Shown here: in pieces, positions 40,080 through 49,048 of the stretch
Numbering within the stretch: position 1 is the stretch's first letter
Layout of the letters: each line of letters opens with the position of its first letter
Source of the DNA: Phreatobacter sp.
Lineage (GTDB): Bacteria; Pseudomonadota; Alphaproteobacteria; Rhizobiales; Phreatobacteraceae
Direction of reading: 5' to 3'
NCBI RefSeq assembly: GCF_022843985.1
Contig: NZ_JALHMP010000029.1
Location: 1 to 56,393, forward strand
DNA: 56,393 nt
Notes under the pieces: generated by a model
Databases searched by the model: none
What the model was told of the DNA's origin: nothing
What the model saw: the letters and a program-made list of their open reading frames with translations, nothing else
Made by a program: the position numbers and the translations under genes

Positions 40080-40427
40080 CTATCCGATCGCCGTCGGACG
40101 CCAGGTCTCCACCGGATTGCGCCAGTCGATGCCGGAGAGCAGGTAGCCCATCTGAGCGGGCGTGATCGCGAGGACGCCGTCGGCCGGCGACGGCCACAGG
40201 AAGCGACCCTTCTCCAAGCGACGCACGTAAAGGCTCGCCGCCTGCCCGTCGTGCCAGATCACCTTCAACAGATCGCCGCGACGCCCGCGGAAGCAGAAGA
40301 TGTGGCCGCCCAGCGGATCACGCTTCAAGACCTCCTGTGCCACCAGCGCCAGGGAGGCGAACCCCTTCCGCATGTCCGTGTGGCCGGTCGCCAGCCACAC
40401 CTTCACGCCGACCGGAACCGGGATCAC
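40080..40427 (-). CDS. tnpB: IS66 accessory protein TnpB
   Basis: 115 residues of the IS66 Orf2 family: [43 protein letters not shown] and [11 protein letters not shown] are characteristic. It is needed with TnpA and TnpC for transposition of IS66 elements. The start overlaps the tnpA stop in an ATGA arrangement, indicating coupled translation. Confidence 0.95.
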   Translation of the reverse strand: MIPVPVGVKVWLATGHTDMRKGFASLALVAQEVLKRDPLGGHIFCFRGRRGDLLKVIWHDGQAASLYVRRLEKGRFLWPSPADGVLAITPAQMGYLLSGIDWRNPVETWRPTAIG

Positions 40428-40852
40428 CTGAGCCCCTCGAGGCCGCGTGCGAGGGTCAACACCGTATCGGCATCCACCGCGCCCTCGACTATGATGCGCC
40501 GACCGCCGCGCAGCACGATCTCGATCCGCCCCGGCGTCGGCGCGGCGACCGCCAAGGCCGACGGCGCTCCCGCGCCCATCATCCGGGCGTCCTCACGCCG
40601 GTCAGTCTCGGACGTCACAATCATCGGGACAAAGCCTGCAGGTGCAGCACTGGGCTCGACGAACAGCGCCCGCCGCCAAGCCAGCAATTGCGAGCGCGCG
40701 ATCCCATGCCGCCGCGCCGTCGCGGAGATCTGGCGCGGACCGGCCATGCTCTCCAGCACGATCCGCTCCTTCTCGCCCTCGCTCCAGCGGCGACGGCGCC
40801 CAGTCTCCACCATGTCGAGGCGGCTCAAGACACTGTCAGTATGGCTGTCCAT
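40424..40852 (-). CDS. tnpA: IS66 accessory protein TnpA
   Basis: 142 residues with an N-terminal helix-turn-helix of the transposase IS3/IS911 type ([17 protein letters not shown]...[18 protein letters not shown]) and a variable C-terminal part. It is the first gene of the IS66 operon. I chose the ATG at 40852, though the frame is open from a TTG at 40867. It begins 38 bp inside the inverted repeat. Confidence 0.9.
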   Translation of the reverse strand: MDSHTDSVLSRLDMVETGRRRRWSEGEKERIVLESMAGPRQISATARRHGIARSQLLAWRRALFVEPSAAPAGFVPMIVTSETDRREDARMMGAGAPSALAVAAPTPGRIEIVLRGGRRIIVEGAVDADTVLTLARGLEGLR

Positions 40853-40890
40853 ACTCACAGTGCTCAACGATTTGCGTCACTCAGCGCAAG

Positions 40891-40912
40891 GCGGCCTTCG
40901 CCGGATGCATAC
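40891..40912 (-). repeat. IS66 inverted repeat (left end in tnp orientation)
   Basis: The reverse complement begins GTATGCATCCGGCG and pairs with the other terminus. It is followed by the second copy of AACCCGCC at 40913-40920. Confidence 0.93.
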
Positions 40913-41039
40913 AACCCGCCGCCCGCGATTAGTGCATAACCATCCCACTTGGCCTTTTCGATCACGTTCAATCACGCCACATCACCTTGAAACACAAGAG
41001 CTTTTAGGCTTGTCGTAGAGTCGGTCATTGTGGCATATT

Positions 41040-41139
41040 GGGGTCGGTTTTAAGGGGATCAAGGCCCTTTTTGACCCCAGTCGCCGACCCCACGAACCCG
41101 TCGAGCGACCCCAGTTGGAAGCCGACGGAGAACCCCAGT
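41040..41139 (+). repeat. GACCCC repeats upstream of the integrase
   Basis: GACCCCAGT at 41073 and 41107, GACCCCA at 41086, AACCCCAGT at 41131 and an inverted GGGGTC at 41040 lie in the 100 bp before the integrase start. This resembles arm-type binding sites for a tyrosine integrase or its directionality factor. The last copy overlaps the integrase start codon, so binding could repress its own translation or transcription. Confidence 0.55.
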
Positions 41140-42379
41140 GCCAAGCCTTACAGATGGAGAAATTCGCCGAGCCCTGAAGCAGGTGGAAACGACCGGCAAG
41201 CAGCTCAGCCTTGTCGATGGCGAGGGTCACGGAACCGGCCGGCTGGTCCTCGTGATGAAGCCTATGCCTACCCGTGTGACCGCAGACTGGATGGCGCAGC
41301 AATGGCGCGATGAGAAGCGCCTCAAGAAGAAGCTCGGCTCGTATCCCTCGATGCCCCTCAGCAAGGCCCGCGAGATATTCAACCGCGACTTCGCGGAGCT
41401 GATCCAGAAAGGCCGTAGCATCAAGGTTGCCGGCGACACGCGACCGGGAACCGTCGCCGACCTCTTCGAGGCGTATGTCGCCTACCTCAAGGAGGGCGGG
41501 AAGTCGTCCTGGAAGGAGGCGGAAAAGGGCCTCAACAAGATCGCCGATACGCTCGGACGCAACCGCCCGGCCCGCGACATCGAACCGGATGAGATCACGG
41601 CGATCATCCGGCCCATCTATGAACGCGGCAAGCGTTCAATGGCCGATCATGTGCGCAGCTACATTCGATCTGCCTTTAGCTGGGGCCTGAAATCCGAGCA
41701 CGATTATCGCTCCACCGCTGCGCGCCGCTTCCGGCTGACCTACAACCCCGCTGCGGGCATACCGACGGAACCCAAGACGATCGGAACGCGCTGGTTGAGC
41801 GAGGAAGAGTTCGTTCGACTCTATCGCTGGCTCGAATGCCCCGACACGCCGGTTCATCCTTCCTATGCCCGCGCCGTCCAGATCATCATGCTGACTGGCC
41901 AGAGGGTCGAGGAAATCGCCCGTCTCCATGTCGATCAATGGGATGCCAAGGAACGGATCATCGACTGGACCAAGACCAAAAACCTTCAGCCGCACGCTGT
42001 TCCGGTGCCCTTGTTGGCCGCGGAACTGATCGAGTCGATTATCCCGAACGAACACGGCTGGTTCTTCCCCTCCGCCAAAGACCCGTCAAAGCCCGTCAGC
42101 CACGGCACACTCTACAGCTTTATCTGGCGCCAGCGGGATCGCGGCGTGATCCCCCATGCGACCAACCGCGACCTCCGTCGCACCTTCAAAACCTTGGCTG
42201 GCAAGGCGGGAGTCCCGAAGGAGATCCGCGACCGTCTCCAGAACCACGCCTTGCAGGATGTCAGCTCGAAGCACTACGACCGCTGGAACTACATGGTTGA
42301 GAAGCGTGCCGGCATGGCGAAGTGGGACAAGTTCGTCCGAGCCATGCTCGCCAAGAAGCGCATGAAAGCGGCGGCATGA
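41138..42379 (+). CDS. Tyrosine-type site-specific integrase
   Basis: 413 residues, P4/phage-like integrase that would insert and excise a genomic island or ICE. The N-terminal arm-binding domain is DUF4102-like (DGEIRRALKQ...LGSYPSMPLSKAREIFNRDFAELIQKG). The core-binding SAM-like domain follows. Catalytic residues: Arg in LTGQRVEEIARL, the His-x-x-Arg box HATNRDLRRTFKTLAG, His in NHALQDVSSKHYDRWNY and the Tyr nucleophile near its end. The start is GTG with ACGGAG upstream. It probably marks one end of an island that continues to the right. No tRNA or clear att duplication is visible nearby. Confidence 0.92.
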   Translation: MPSLTDGEIRRALKQVETTGKQLSLVDGEGHGTGRLVLVMKPMPTRVTADWMAQQWRDEKRLKKKLGSYPSMPLSKAREIFNRDFAELIQKGRSIKVAGDTRPGTVADLFEAYVAYLKEGGKSSWKEAEKGLNKIADTLGRNRPARDIEPDEITAIIRPIYERGKRSMADHVRSYIRSAFSWGLKSEHDYRSTAARRFRLTYNPAAGIPTEPKTIGTRWLSEEEFVRLYRWLECPDTPVHPSYARAVQIIMLTGQRVEEIARLHVDQWDAKERIIDWTKTKNLQPHAVPVPLLAAELIESIIPNEHGWFFPSAKDPSKPVSHGTLYSFIWRQRDRGVIPHATNRDLRRTFKTLAGKAGVPKEIRDRLQNHALQDVSSKHYDRWNYMVEKRAGMAKWDKFVRAMLAKKRMKAAA

Positions 42380-42431
42380 GCCTCCGGCGCCTATAAAGAG
42401 GAAGTGAGAAACGACTATAATCGGCCTGGCG

Positions 42432-42845
42432 TTGCTGGCGACGCTGACCACGGCGACCGCGGCCAAGGCCGATCCCTGCAAGGCCATTCCCGACCGCGGC
42501 CCGATGCCGTCCTATCTCCACCGGGGCGCACACTTCTCCGGTCCCGTGGTCTATGTCGGCGACGGCGACTCGCTGTGCGTGGCCGTGGGCCAAGGGCCAG
42601 CCAACTGGGTGGAGATCCGGCTGGAAGATTTCTACGCGCCCGAACTCCACTCCCCCACCGGCCCTGCTGCCAAGGCCGCGCTGGAAAGACTTGCCATGGG
42701 TCGGAACGCGGAGTGCGTCGCCAACCATAAGTCCTACGACCGTGTAGTCGGCACCTGCCGGATCGGCGGACGCTCCATCGGGGATTTATTGAAGGCGGCC
42801 GGAAACGTCGAGGGCGGCAACGGATACGACCAGCGCAAGAGTTAG
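42432..42845 (+). CDS. Thermonuclease (SNase-like) protein, secreted, start degraded
   Basis: A small staphylococcal-nuclease-like protein. Recognisable parts are YVGDGDSLCV (Ca-binding Asp pair), IRLEDFYAPE (equivalent of the RLxGIDAPE motif), GPAAKAALERL and SYDRVVGTC with the second active-site Arg. A signal-peptide-like segment precedes (TIIGLALLATLTTATAAKA), but the proper ATG is absent. The frame follows TGAGAA at 42405 and only TTG (42432) or weaker codons are available. One lost base after the GTG at 42404 would explain this. It is possibly not translated efficiently, or a pseudogene. Confidence 0.65.
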   Translation: MLATLTTATAAKADPCKAIPDRGPMPSYLHRGAHFSGPVVYVGDGDSLCVAVGQGPANWVEIRLEDFYAPELHSPTGPAAKAALERLAMGRNAECVANHKSYDRVVGTCRIGGRSIGDLLKAAGNVEGGNGYDQRKS

Positions 42846-42863
42846 CCCGACCCTTGGTGGCGC

Positions 42864-43760
42864 TTAGATGCGATCTGAAAACCGATCATAGGCATCGATC
42901 CGCCGGACGGGGGGATCGACCTCATACCGATAGATCTCCGTGCTCAAGAACCGCACCTCGGCCTCGCGTTGGGCTTCGGGAACGTCGATATACCAAGCGC
43001 GGGGATGCGGGCCGGGATCGCCGTTCCAGCGGTATCCCCGCGCCTTGAGAACATCCTTGAGGTCGAAGGGCGAGTTCTCCGCCCAGATGCGCCAGGAGAC
43101 AGTACGAGCACCATCCAGAAGGCGGCTAAGGCCCGTAACACCAGATCGGGGCAGCTGCATCGCCAACAGCTCGATCGTCGCAAGACAGTCGTGCATCGCG
43201 CGGTGGCGGTCATAGAAGAAGCCGGCCGCCTGAGCGAGATAGGCGAGCTTCGCGCCCTGAAATCCTTCCGCCGCCCAGTCGATCTGGCTGAGCGAGCATG
43301 CCCACGGCTTCGTCGAGAACACGTCACTGAATCGTTCAAAGAAGCGGCGGTCGAACGCCGCGTTGTGCGCGATGAAGAGTGAAGCCGGCGCCGCGAATGT
43401 GGCCACCACGGCGGGATCAATGATCTGGCCGGCCACCATCTCGTTGGTGATGCCCGTGATCGCGGTGATTTCCGGGAGGATAGGCTCGCTCGGCTGACGC
43501 AGCCCTTGGAAGCTGTCGCCCACGCTGAAAATGGTGCCATCCAAGCCGTAGCTGAATGGCGTCATGGCGAGTTCTATGATCTCGTCACGCTGGGGATCTA
43601 GCCCCGTGGTCTCGACATCCACCACCATGCCGAGTCGGACGGGCGTTGCGGGAGACGGCATATTGGATGGACGCGGCTTAAGACGCCGGATGACGCGATA
43701 ATCCCCGGTAGCCTCTAGCGTCTGCGCCATGGACTCCAGATGATCAGAAGATGTCGTCAT
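42864..43760 (-). CDS. DEDDh 3'-5' exonuclease domain protein
   Basis: 298 residues. The N-terminal DnaQ-like exonuclease has motif I VVDVETTGLDPQRDEIIELA, motif II IAHNAAFDRRFFE and motif III HRAMHDCLATIELL, giving the full Asp-Glu-Asp-Asp-His set. The C-terminal 110 residues (WAENSPFDLKDVLKARGYRW, PHPRAWYIDVPE) form a separate domain seen behind exonucleases of this group, possibly DNA-binding. It follows gajB by 22 bp on the same strand and is probably the last gene of the defence operon. It could degrade cut or unwound phage DNA. Confidence 0.85.
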   Translation of the reverse strand: MTTSSDHLESMAQTLEATGDYRVIRRLKPRPSNMPSPATPVRLGMVVDVETTGLDPQRDEIIELAMTPFSYGLDGTIFSVGDSFQGLRQPSEPILPEITAITGITNEMVAGQIIDPAVVATFAAPASLFIAHNAAFDRRFFERFSDVFSTKPWACSLSQIDWAAEGFQGAKLAYLAQAAGFFYDRHRAMHDCLATIELLAMQLPRSGVTGLSRLLDGARTVSWRIWAENSPFDLKDVLKARGYRWNGDPGPHPRAWYIDVPEAQREAEVRFLSTEIYRYEVDPPVRRIDAYDRFSDRI

Positions 43761-43782
43761 CCTTCATACCCAGAGGCTTGAG

Positions 43783-45609
43783 TCATGCCGGTACGGGTCT
43801 GAGCAAAACACAGACATCATCCCTTGGTGTCATGATCGTCGTGCGTGCCTTTGCGCGCGTGATGCTGACCCGAAAATTCTGACGCGCCTGAGTCATCACC
43901 CCGTCGTGGACATTGCCGAAGACGATCCGGTCAGGATTGGCCACGATTTCGCCCTTGAACCGTTTTGGCCATCCTTCAAAGATCACAACCTCGTCGAACT
44001 GCTTTCCCTTCGCCTTGTGCATGTTCATCACCACGACGCCGGATTCAGGCTTGTGGGCTGTTGCGAAATGCTCCTGAACAAACGACTGGCGGGTGATCGC
44101 AAGGGCGTTGCTATAGCGGCCGACGTCACGCCAGTCCTGCGCCAACCCCTGACGGAGCTGCGTACCGCGCTCAAGCAGACGCACGTTACGGACGTCCTTT
44201 GCGACATCCTTCAGTCGCTCACAGGCCCCAGTATCCAGAACGTCGCGCACCGAGACCCAATCTGCATCCGGATCACCTGTGAATGTCAGTGCGGCAGTTG
44301 CCTGGTGCACGGCAAAGGTTCCTTGCAAGACGCTGTTACCAGGCGTTGTTCGTCCTTTCGCTAGACATTCGTTCCACTTGGACAGCGCCTTCCGGAACCG
44401 CGCAGCCTCGTCCATGTCGCCCTTGGTCGGCGCCGTGCCTCCTCGACCGTGAAAATAGCTGCACATCAACTCGACAAATTCGTCGAAACTTCCGTCATGC
44501 CCGCACTTTTGGAGCAGGAAAGCAATGATCTCTGCGGCGAGGATCGGGCCTTCCATATCAACTGCTGCTGAGTGAGAAATCGACGGAACATTACCGAATG
44601 GCTCGCGCAGGATGTCAGACACCATCCGCGTCATTTTCTTGGTCGGCACGAGAATGGCCAACGACCAGTCACGCCGGCCAGACTCAACCAAGCGCTTCCG
44701 GGCTTGCAACACCTGGCCAACCAGTGAAGCATAAGCTTGGTTGGGGTTCGACGCGAACGGCGCGTAGCCGATACCCTGGTATTCCTTCTGCCGAAAATTG
44801 CCGGTCAGGATGTCGTTGCCGAATAGGGCAATCTCCGTCCCCTTGCTCCGATGGTTGTCACCGGCAAGGTCGTGGACCGTCGGCGCGAAATCGGCCTTGA
44901 AGTGGTTCAGCCTTTCCGGATCGGCGCCGATGAAATCGAATATGCGCTGCTCCGGGTCGGCAAGAGCGATCAACGTGCTGTTGGCGCCGAGGGCTTGGAC
45001 CACTCGCCATTGATCGGCGCTGGTGTCCTGAAACTCGTCCAGGGTAATGTACGGATACATCGTAGAGACGAGCGCTCGAACCTTATCTGAGCCATGAAGC
45101 AGGGTCGCCACGCGGTCTGCGAAGAGGTCGAAGCAGACCTTCCCTTCTTCGGTCGCCAGCCGGACACGCTCCGCTTCCTCCTTCGCGCGCTTCTCAGCCT
45201 TTTCCTCGTCCGACAGATTTTTGGCCGCCTTGTAGCCGCTTCGAACCGCCGACAATGCAATCGCCTCATTCGGAGGCGTGAGGATCGTCATCCGTCGTGG
45301 AAAGCCGACAAGGTAGCCGTGCGTTTTAAGGATGCGCCAGAAGAACGAATGGTAGGTATCGACCTCGATCCGTTGCCTCTCCTCTCGCGTGATTGCGCTT
45401 TCTTCGTCGATTGCCTCCAGCACGCGCGAAACGGTTGCACGCGCGAAGCTGAGGAAAAGGATGCGCTGTCCTGGCTTCAATTCCTCCCGCGCGATCTTGG
45501 CCGCTTTGAGGATAGAGACGGTAGTCTTCCCCGAACCGGGACCGCCGGTGACGAGTTGATGCCCGACAGCTTGTAGAATTTCCTTCTGCGCTTCTGTTAG
45601 GTCGACCAC
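43783..45609 (-). CDS. gajB: Gabija-like protein GajB, UvrD-type helicase
   Basis: 608-residue superfamily 1 helicase. Motif I is TGGPGSGKTTVSIL (about 19-32), motif II LDEFQDTSADQW (about 190), and motif VI QNFRVSITRAKARTTI near the C-terminus. It starts with GTG, 9 bp after the gajA-like stop. In Gabija the GajA OLD-type nuclease and the GajB UvrD-like helicase form an anti-phage complex. Adjacent order and strand match the known system. It is about 110 residues longer than Bacillus GajB (494). On its own it would be called only a UvrD-like helicase. Confidence 0.8.
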   Translation of the reverse strand: MVDLTEAQKEILQAVGHQLVTGGPGSGKTTVSILKAAKIAREELKPGQRILFLSFARATVSRVLEAIDEESAITREERQRIEVDTYHSFFWRILKTHGYLVGFPRRMTILTPPNEAIALSAVRSGYKAAKNLSDEEKAEKRAKEEAERVRLATEEGKVCFDLFADRVATLLHGSDKVRALVSTMYPYITLDEFQDTSADQWRVVQALGANSTLIALADPEQRIFDFIGADPERLNHFKADFAPTVHDLAGDNHRSKGTEIALFGNDILTGNFRQKEYQGIGYAPFASNPNQAYASLVGQVLQARKRLVESGRRDWSLAILVPTKKMTRMVSDILREPFGNVPSISHSAAVDMEGPILAAEIIAFLLQKCGHDGSFDEFVELMCSYFHGRGGTAPTKGDMDEAARFRKALSKWNECLAKGRTTPGNSVLQGTFAVHQATAALTFTGDPDADWVSVRDVLDTGACERLKDVAKDVRNVRLLERGTQLRQGLAQDWRDVGRYSNALAITRQSFVQEHFATAHKPESGVVVMNMHKAKGKQFDEVVIFEGWPKRFKGEIVANPDRIVFGNVHDGVMTQARQNFRVSITRAKARTTIMTPRDDVCVLLRPVPA

Positions 45610-45618
45610 AGTAATCGC

Positions 45619-47415
45619 CTATCCTAACAGGTCAGCAAAATCGTCTTCGGGTTCGGGCTCGGCTGGCTGTAGAGGCGGATCACACAGTGCCTTCAGGGTG
45701 ACGCAGGCATCCCGTAGCCACTGCGGGATCTCAGCTTCGGAACACTGTGCCAAGAACTCAGCGATTCCCCAATTGCCTTTCGACCAGCTGAAATAGGCCC
45801 CGAGCGCGGCAGCAGCCTGAGCTTTTGGGTCGGGGTATTTCGCGAGCAGATGCTGTGGCCAATCGAGCTGATCGGCAAACCGCTCCAGGGCCGCTTGGGT
45901 GGTGTTCTTGAGGATCAGATCCTCAATACCCTTCTCGTCGTGCATGAACAGGCGTTCCACCTGGGCTTCTATGGCCACCTTGGCGGCATCCGTCTGCTTG
46001 TCGCATAACGCAAAGGTCCGTTTCCCAAGACTTTTGTACAGCGCTCCAAGGTCGGCGATCTGGGTCTCGCTTCCGGCGTCGATCACGCAGACGCCCAAGG
46101 CTTCCAAAGACGCATAAGCAGCCGGGTTGAGCTCGGCCAGTCGCCGCGCGACGACCGGGAAGGAGGTCGCCTCCGTAGCGCCTTCGGCGATGAGAACTCG
46201 GCGCGAAAGAAGCCCCTCGCAAAATCGGGTTCGGAAATCCTGCCGATAACGCTTGTGCTTGATGCTCTCAGGCAACTCGATTTTGGATTGGCTCAGTTGG
46301 CCATTGTCCGATCGCGAGAGGATGACGGTTTCGTCGAGGCTGAATTCTTCGAGCACATACGGCGAGTGCGACGTGAAGATCGACTGCGCCGACAGCTTGC
46401 GAAGCTCATGGACAATCCGCTTCTGCGCGTATGGCGGAATCGCCGTTTCGGCTTCCTCCATCGCAAAAATGACGTTCTGCTTGTCCTCGGCGATCTGTGA
46501 CAGCATCGCGAGCACCAACATGTTGATCGTCCCTGTTCCCTGCCGAAAGAAGGGAGCGGCATGATCGCCCGCACCCGTGGCGATGAACGCGGTGATGACC
46601 TTGCGCAAATGCTCGCGCGTCAGGTTCGACACCTTTAGGTGCGGCTTCACTCCCCATTCGCGCGGGACGTATTTCTTCAGCGACTTGTCGATGCTCTCGA
46701 GCACGCCTGAGATGCCAATGGACGGGTCGCTCGCGACATCGAAGGCTGCGAGCGTTCCGATCGTCCCTTCCCACATCTGCGGCCGGATTTCCTTCAGCCG
46801 GAGGATGATGTCCAGCAGGCTGCCGTGTTCCAAGCTGAGCGCCCGAGATCCTGTCCTCAACGACCGCAGGAAAAGAAATCCGCAGTGCTGCTTGTCCTTC
46901 TTCGAGAACGATGCAGGTGTCTCATCCTCTGAAAGGCTGCGCGTGAAATAGCTGTTGCCGACGAAGTCATCCTCATCGGGATCGTATTGGCCGACGAATG
47001 TGACGCGCAGCGCCGCCTTGATCTCGGCAGCATCGACCCCAGCCGGGTTGGCCTCCTGATAGAAGTCTCCGGTAGTAGTATTCAGCCACTCGACGTTGGC
47101 TCCAAATCGTGCCTCCTGCTCCGGCGACAGATTGGTGATCGTCACCTCGACCGTGATTTTCGGCGCGGGGCCGGGCTCCGCGCCCTCGGGAGCATCGGGG
47201 TTTGGGCTAGGAAGATAGCGCCCCTGATAGAAATCATGCTCATCCACGGGGGGTCGCCGGCTCAGCCGGTCCGGCCCCAAGGCGAGATCGATCGCTTCGA
47301 ATACCGACGATTTGCCGGTATTGTTGTCGCCGATCAGTACGGCGTGATCAGGCAGCACCAGTTTGGCCGACTGGATGCCGCGAAAATTTTCGATCCCTAC
47401 CGAGAATATCTTCAA
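45619..47415 (-). CDS. gajA: Gabija-like protein GajA, OLD-family ATPase-TOPRIM nuclease
   Basis: 598 residues. The N-terminal ABC-type ATPase starts MKIFSVGIENFRGIQSA with Walker A IGDNNTGKSSVFEA and has IFAMEEAETAIPP as Walker B and FTSHSPYVLEEF as the switch His. The C-terminal TOPRIM domain has the Glu in RVLIAEGATEATSF and Asp residues in CVIDAGSE and FALCDKQTD. Known GajA nicks DNA when nucleotide levels fall and is the nuclease of Gabija. The start is TTG after a GGGGGG stretch. It lies 12 bp after abiEii, in one minus-strand operon. Confidence 0.82.
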   Translation of the reverse strand: MKIFSVGIENFRGIQSAKLVLPDHAVLIGDNNTGKSSVFEAIDLALGPDRLSRRPPVDEHDFYQGRYLPSPNPDAPEGAEPGPAPKITVEVTITNLSPEQEARFGANVEWLNTTTGDFYQEANPAGVDAAEIKAALRVTFVGQYDPDEDDFVGNSYFTRSLSEDETPASFSKKDKQHCGFLFLRSLRTGSRALSLEHGSLLDIILRLKEIRPQMWEGTIGTLAAFDVASDPSIGISGVLESIDKSLKKYVPREWGVKPHLKVSNLTREHLRKVITAFIATGAGDHAAPFFRQGTGTINMLVLAMLSQIAEDKQNVIFAMEEAETAIPPYAQKRIVHELRKLSAQSIFTSHSPYVLEEFSLDETVILSRSDNGQLSQSKIELPESIKHKRYRQDFRTRFCEGLLSRRVLIAEGATEATSFPVVARRLAELNPAAYASLEALGVCVIDAGSETQIADLGALYKSLGKRTFALCDKQTDAAKVAIEAQVERLFMHDEKGIEDLILKNTTQAALERFADQLDWPQHLLAKYPDPKAQAAAALGAYFSWSKGNWGIAEFLAQCSEAEIPQWLRDACVTLKALCDPPLQPAEPEPEDDFADLLG

Positions 47416-47427
47416 CGCCGCCCCCCT

Positions 47428-48444
47428 TTAGGCCCCCATTCGGTTAGCCCGCGCAGCTATATCTGTACATCGCGCCATGAGCGCTTCGAACGGCTCGGCG
47501 TCATCGAAGAGCAGCCCATCCTCGACCATGCGGGCATAGTCGTCCTCCAACGCCTTTGCGCCATCGCCGACCGGCACGAGCTGCAAGCCGCCGTTGACGG
47601 CCGCTGCATAGTCGATCGGCGTGCGGTCGGCGGCCTTCTCCGCGAAGAACATCGCCTTATGCCGGGCGACAGCGTTGGCCAGTTCGCGATCGGCGAAAGC
47701 GGCGTTCGCGAAGCCGGTTTCATCCAGCCGGACAACATCGTGCCAGTGTCTTGCGAAGCGGTCGCCGCGTAGCCGTTCCTGGAGGCAGAAGACATGGATG
47801 GCGGTCGCCTTCTCCCAGAACGTCCGCTCCGCGTGCATGACGCGCGGCCGCGCCGTCGGGAATATCAGCCCGTCGATCAGGCCGGCCGCATCGCAGACGA
47901 CGTCGCGCCCGCTCGCCGGTTCACCCGTCGAGCGGGCGCCGAACTCCAGCATGACGCTGGGCGCGACATAGCCGGACCCGGCTGCGGTCGCCTCATAGTC
48001 GATAAAGAGCCTCTCATCCTCGACGCGAATGACCGCAGCCAGACCTTCGGCGGCCAGCGCGTTCGCGATCACGGGCTGCACGGTCTCCGCGACCCATGCT
48101 GGCAACCGCCTGCGGACCTCGCTGGACCAGCGCTTTTCCTCGCTTCGGGTTTTCGGCAGACCCTCGCCATTGTCCCCGACCAGATCGGGCGCAATCGCCC
48201 GAATGTCGTAGGTCAGATCCACATCCTCCGAAAACCGACGAATGACCTGATAGGCTTTCGACAGCGACGTGCCGCCTTTGAACACCAGATGGTCGCCGAG
48301 CGGCGCGGCGTAGAGGGTCGCCAGCGCCCACACCACCCACACATCCTTTTCGAGAAGATGGGTAGGCCGGCCCGAGCGGTCGGCAGCGACGCCCAGCGCA
48401 TCGCGCCGATCCTCGGCCGAAAGCTGGAGAAAGACGTCAGCCAT
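47428..48444 (-). CDS. abiEii: AbiEii-type nucleotidyltransferase toxin
   Basis: 338 residues of the nucleotidyltransferase AbiEii/AbiGii family, toxin of a type IV-like abortive-infection pair. The GSxnDxD-type motif is HLVFKGGTSLSKAYQVIRRFSEDVDLTYDI, with a Lys and Asp downstream (ERTFWEKATAIHVFCLQ; RHWHDVVRL). Members modify tRNA or other targets by adding nucleotides. I prefer the ATG at 48444, which overlaps abiEi by 8 bp; a TTG at 48459 is also open. Downstream it is nearly joined to gajA. Confidence 0.9.
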   Translation of the reverse strand: MADVFLQLSAEDRRDALGVAADRSGRPTHLLEKDVWVVWALATLYAAPLGDHLVFKGGTSLSKAYQVIRRFSEDVDLTYDIRAIAPDLVGDNGEGLPKTRSEEKRWSSEVRRRLPAWVAETVQPVIANALAAEGLAAVIRVEDERLFIDYEATAAGSGYVAPSVMLEFGARSTGEPASGRDVVCDAAGLIDGLIFPTARPRVMHAERTFWEKATAIHVFCLQERLRGDRFARHWHDVVRLDETGFANAAFADRELANAVARHKAMFFAEKAADRTPIDYAAAVNGGLQLVPVGDGAKALEDDYARMVEDGLLFDDAEPFEALMARCTDIAARANRMGA

Positions 48445-49030
48445 AGGCCGCCTTGCCAACGCTCTGCGCGAGCCATGTCGGAAGCTGCGGCGCGGCGGCG
48501 ACCAGTTCGCCGAACACGCCAGGCGGCATCTTCCGCTTCAATGTCGTGAGCGCGGCCTCCGCCTTTTCCGGGCCGAGCCAGGCCAGCGCCCGCACAGCCT
48601 CCCCCGCCGGCCGGTTGGCCAGCGCCAATAGCCAGCGCGGTGCGTGCCGCAATTCCACGACCTGCTTGCCGAGGTGCATTTTTCGGCTGCGCCCGGAGGT
48701 CAGATAGACCGAGCGGACGGGCACCTGCGTCGTCAAGCCAAGGGCGTTCGCCGCGGCGGCGCCGTTCGAGACGATGATCTCCCCCTTTTGGTTCGCAAGG
48801 GCCTCGACAGCCTGCTCGACCGAAGGTGTGCGCGTGCCGAACCGGCTGGCGATGGGACGCAGATAGACGCCGCGACCGGCGCGGATGAGCTGCCCGCGCT
48901 CGGACAGACGCGACAATGCCTGATCCACGGCCGCCCGGTTTCCGAGGTGAAGCAGGCTCTTGGCAGACACAGGGGCGCCTTCGGGCAGGCCCGTCGCATG
49001 CGACAGAATCTGTTCGGTTAGCCGTGTCAT
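48437..49030 (-). CDS. abiEi: AbiEi-type antitoxin and transcriptional repressor
   Basis: 197 residues. The N-terminal winged helix (GAPVSAKSLLHLGNRAAVDQALSRLSERGQLIRAGRGVYLRP) is the AbiEi DNA-binding domain. The C-terminal half neutralises the AbiEii toxin in the family. The ATG at 49030 has AGGAG 9 bp upstream; the longer open frame to 49285 would run into the ardC leader. It is the first gene of the five-gene minus-strand operon and is expected to repress it by binding inverted repeats near the promoter at 49049-49077. Confidence 0.9.
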   Translation of the reverse strand: MTRLTEQILSHATGLPEGAPVSAKSLLHLGNRAAVDQALSRLSERGQLIRAGRGVYLRPIASRFGTRTPSVEQAVEALANQKGEIIVSNGAAAANALGLTTQVPVRSVYLTSGRSRKMHLGKQVVELRHAPRWLLALANRPAGEAVRALAWLGPEKAEAALTTLKRKMPPGVFGELVAAAPQLPTWLAQSVGKAAYG

Positions 49031-49048
49031 CGTCTTTCTCCTGTTGGA

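Larger units (their letters stand above)
38129..40912 (-). mobile_element. Complete IS66-family insertion sequence
   Basis: A 2,784-bp element with tnpA-tnpB-tnpC and a small accessory gene on the minus strand. Terminal inverted repeats are 38129-38150 and 40891-40912, which match at 19 of 22 positions. The flanking 8 bp AACCCGCC (38121-38128 and 40913-40920) are identical, the duplication length typical of IS66. The three reading frames are intact, so the copy looks recent and potentially active. Confidence 0.95.
37949..40971 (-). pseudogene. lspA: lspA (signal peptidase II), C-terminal remnant split by IS66
   Basis: Two in-frame pieces (40971-40913 and 38128-37949), joined across the IS66 target site, give about 75 residues ending RQTVQGS. 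They read WDGYALIAGGGFANLADR, then VVTDFIDLHAGG and FPTFNLADVVITLG. The ANLADR and FNLAD segments match the two catalytic-Asp motifs of prolipoprotein signal peptidase. The N-terminal half is missing: a stop codon precedes the fragment at 40974. So the gene was already truncated before the IS arrived. Extra lspA copies are common on mobile metal-resistance islands, which fits a mobile origin. Confidence 0.85.

Noticed and set aside
40972-41137. tRNA gene as integrase attachment site
   Set aside because: No cloverleaf or CCA-type 3' end is visible around the integrase.
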